Shown here piece after piece: positions 62,990 through 64,000 of a stretch of DNA of 64,000 nt. Source of the stretch: Streptomyces sp. CB01881. GTDB lineage: Bacteria > Actinomycetota > Actinomycetes > Streptomycetales > Streptomycetaceae. Each line of letters begins with the position of its first letter. Position 1 is the first letter of the stretch. Made by a program: the position numbers and the translations under genes. The stretch is taken from contig NZ_CP026498.1 in assembly GCF_002953255.1 (NCBI RefSeq), positions 5,497,889-5,561,888 on the forward strand, read 5' to 3'. The notes under the pieces were generated by a model. It made no database searches and was not told the DNA's origin. It worked only from the letters and a program-made list of their open reading frames with translations.

Positions 62990-64000
62990 ATGACCTTTCC
63001 ACAGCAACGCAACGGGGACACCGACGGCACCCGGCGGCCCACCCTGGCCGCCCGCGCCGCCCGCCGGGTCTGGGCCGACATCCGGCCGCTGGACCCGGTC
63101 CGCTCCATCAAGGGCAAACTCGCCCTCCTGGTGATCGTCTCGGTCTTCCTGGCCACCGGCATGGTGGTCGTGGCGATCCGCTCCGAGACGCAGATCCGGA
63201 TCATCATGATCTTCTCGATGATCGCGTCACTGCTCTTCATGCAGTTCCTCGCGCACGGGCTGACCGCCCCGCTGCGCGACATGACGGCCGCCGCCCGCGC
63301 GATGGCCTCCGGCGACTACAGCCGCCGGGTCGAGGTGAACTCGCGCGACGAGATCGGCGAGCTGGCGGCCACCTTCAACCAGATGGCGGCCGACCTGGAG
63401 GCCGCCGACCGGCACCGCCGTGAGCTGGTCGCCAACGTCTCGCACGAGCTGCGCACGCCCATCGCCGCACTGCGCGCAGTCCTGGAGAACGTGGTGGACG
63501 GCGTGGTCCAGCCGAACCCGGCGACCCTGGGTGCCGCGCTGGAGCAGACCGAACGGCTCGGCCGGCTGGTCACCCACCTGCTCGACCTCTCCAAGATCGA
63601 CGACGGCGTGGTCGACCTGGACGCCCGGCCCTTTGAGGTCCGCGAGTTCCTGGACGGCGTGCTGCGCGGGGTCACCGTCGACGGCGCGACCGCCGGCGGG
63701 GCGTTCTCCCGGCGCGGGGACGTCCGGCTGGCCCTGGAGGTCAGCCCGGCCGGCCTGACCGGCGTCGCGGACCCGGAGCGGCTCCACCAGGTGGTCGCCA
63801 ACCTGGTCGACAACGCCTGCAAGCACTCCCCGCCCGGCGGCACCGTCATGGTCCGCGCGCGGCCCGGGGACGCCCCCGGGGCCCTGCTGCTGGAGGTCGA
63901 GGACGAGGGGCCGGGCATCCCGCCGGCCGACCGCAGCCGGGTCTTCGAGCGGTTCAGCCGCAGCGGCACCGCCACCGCCCAGGGGCCCGGCGCCGACGGC
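62990..64000 (+). CDS. sensor histidine kinase, 337 codons (runs off the window)
   Basis: The visible part has two membrane spans (about 43-63 and 70-88) with only some seven residues between them. A HAMP region (GLTAPLRDMTAAARAMASGDY), HisKA box with H152 (ANVSHELRTPIAAL), N-box NLVDNACKHSPP and G1 box DEGPGIP follow. Lack of an external domain suggests it senses a membrane-embedded signal or a partner protein. ATG 62990 follows AGGGGA. Near-identical GGGGAACCACAG repeats lie just upstream (62955-62983). The stop lies outside the window. Confidence 0.92.
   Translation, partial: MTFPQQRNGDTDGTRRPTLAARAARRVWADIRPLDPVRSIKGKLALLVIVSVFLATGMVVVAIRSETQIRIIMIFSMIASLLFMQFLAHGLTAPLRDMTAAARAMASGDYSRRVEVNSRDEIGELAATFNQMAADLEAADRHRRELVANVSHELRTPIAALRAVLENVVDGVVQPNPATLGAALEQTERLGRLVTHLLDLSKIDDGVVDLDARPFEVREFLDGVLRGVTVDGATAGGAFSRRGDVRLALEVSPAGLTGVADPERLHQVVANLVDNACKHSPPGGTVMVRARPGDAPGALLLEVEDEGPGIPPADRSRVFERFSRSGTATAQGPGADG

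Overview
The window is a high-GC actinobacterial chromosome segment. Gene order (atpI-B-E-F-H-A, wecA-like, SHMT-like, low-Mr phosphatase, Sua5, prmC, prfA, rpmE, LCP protein, rho, thrB, thrC, hom, lysA, argS) is the core-arm synteny of Streptomycetaceae (Streptomyces/Kitasatospora type). The genus cannot be fixed from the sequence alone. GTG and TTG starts, GTGA/ATGA overlaps and long GC-rich terminator hairpins fit this assignment.

Positions 1-22,700 (almost all minus strand) are housekeeping: F1Fo ATP synthase, a polyprenyl-phosphate sugar-1-phosphate transferase, translation factors (PrmC, RF1, L31, Sua5), Rho with the long actinobacterial N-terminal insertion, and the aspartate-family amino-acid genes. 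A catalytically altered SHMT paralogue sits in this block. Two genes here (phosphatase, prmC) have 3' ends that were tandemly duplicated. A tRNA-Arg(CCG) lies at 22,898.

Positions 23,000-33,400 are accessory: a secreted trypsin-like protease, a PfkB kinase next to a DHA2 exporter, a DUF885 metallopeptidase, a rhomboid-like protein, a TetR regulator, an FAH-family hydrolase, a metallo-beta-lactamase-fold gene that lost its metal-binding core, and a soluble Ser/Thr kinase.

Positions 33,400-41,130 hold the most unusual unit. It is a divergent polar-amino-acid ABC uptake system (two lipoprotein binding proteins, two permeases, one ATPase) whose minus-strand arm is preceded by a 25-residue leader peptide of the Arg-His-Ile-Asp...Ser-Ala-x-Cys type associated with sulfur/cysteine genes. 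Its plus-strand arm joins a permease to a 639-residue FAD/NAD(P)-binding protein through four in-frame, essentially perfect 78-bp repeats that form a 101-codon ORF coupled at both ends by stop/start overlaps. My inference is uptake and oxidation of a sulfur-containing amino acid.

Positions 41,130-64,000 carry a resolvase remnant, a LysR/SDR pair, a second kinase nearly co-linear with the first, a molybdopterin oxidoreductase, an NlpC/P60 hydrolase with a Pro-Thr repeat tail, a low-affinity phosphate transporter behind a PHO box, a MarR-controlled exporter with a symmetrical double operator, a ROK regulator, a GtrA protein, a secreted propeller-like protein, Lon with a degenerate HspR box, a second rhomboid-like protein, and a response regulator/histidine kinase pair (the kinase runs off the window). 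I see no CRISPR array, intact transposon, prophage or biosynthetic megasynthase cluster.
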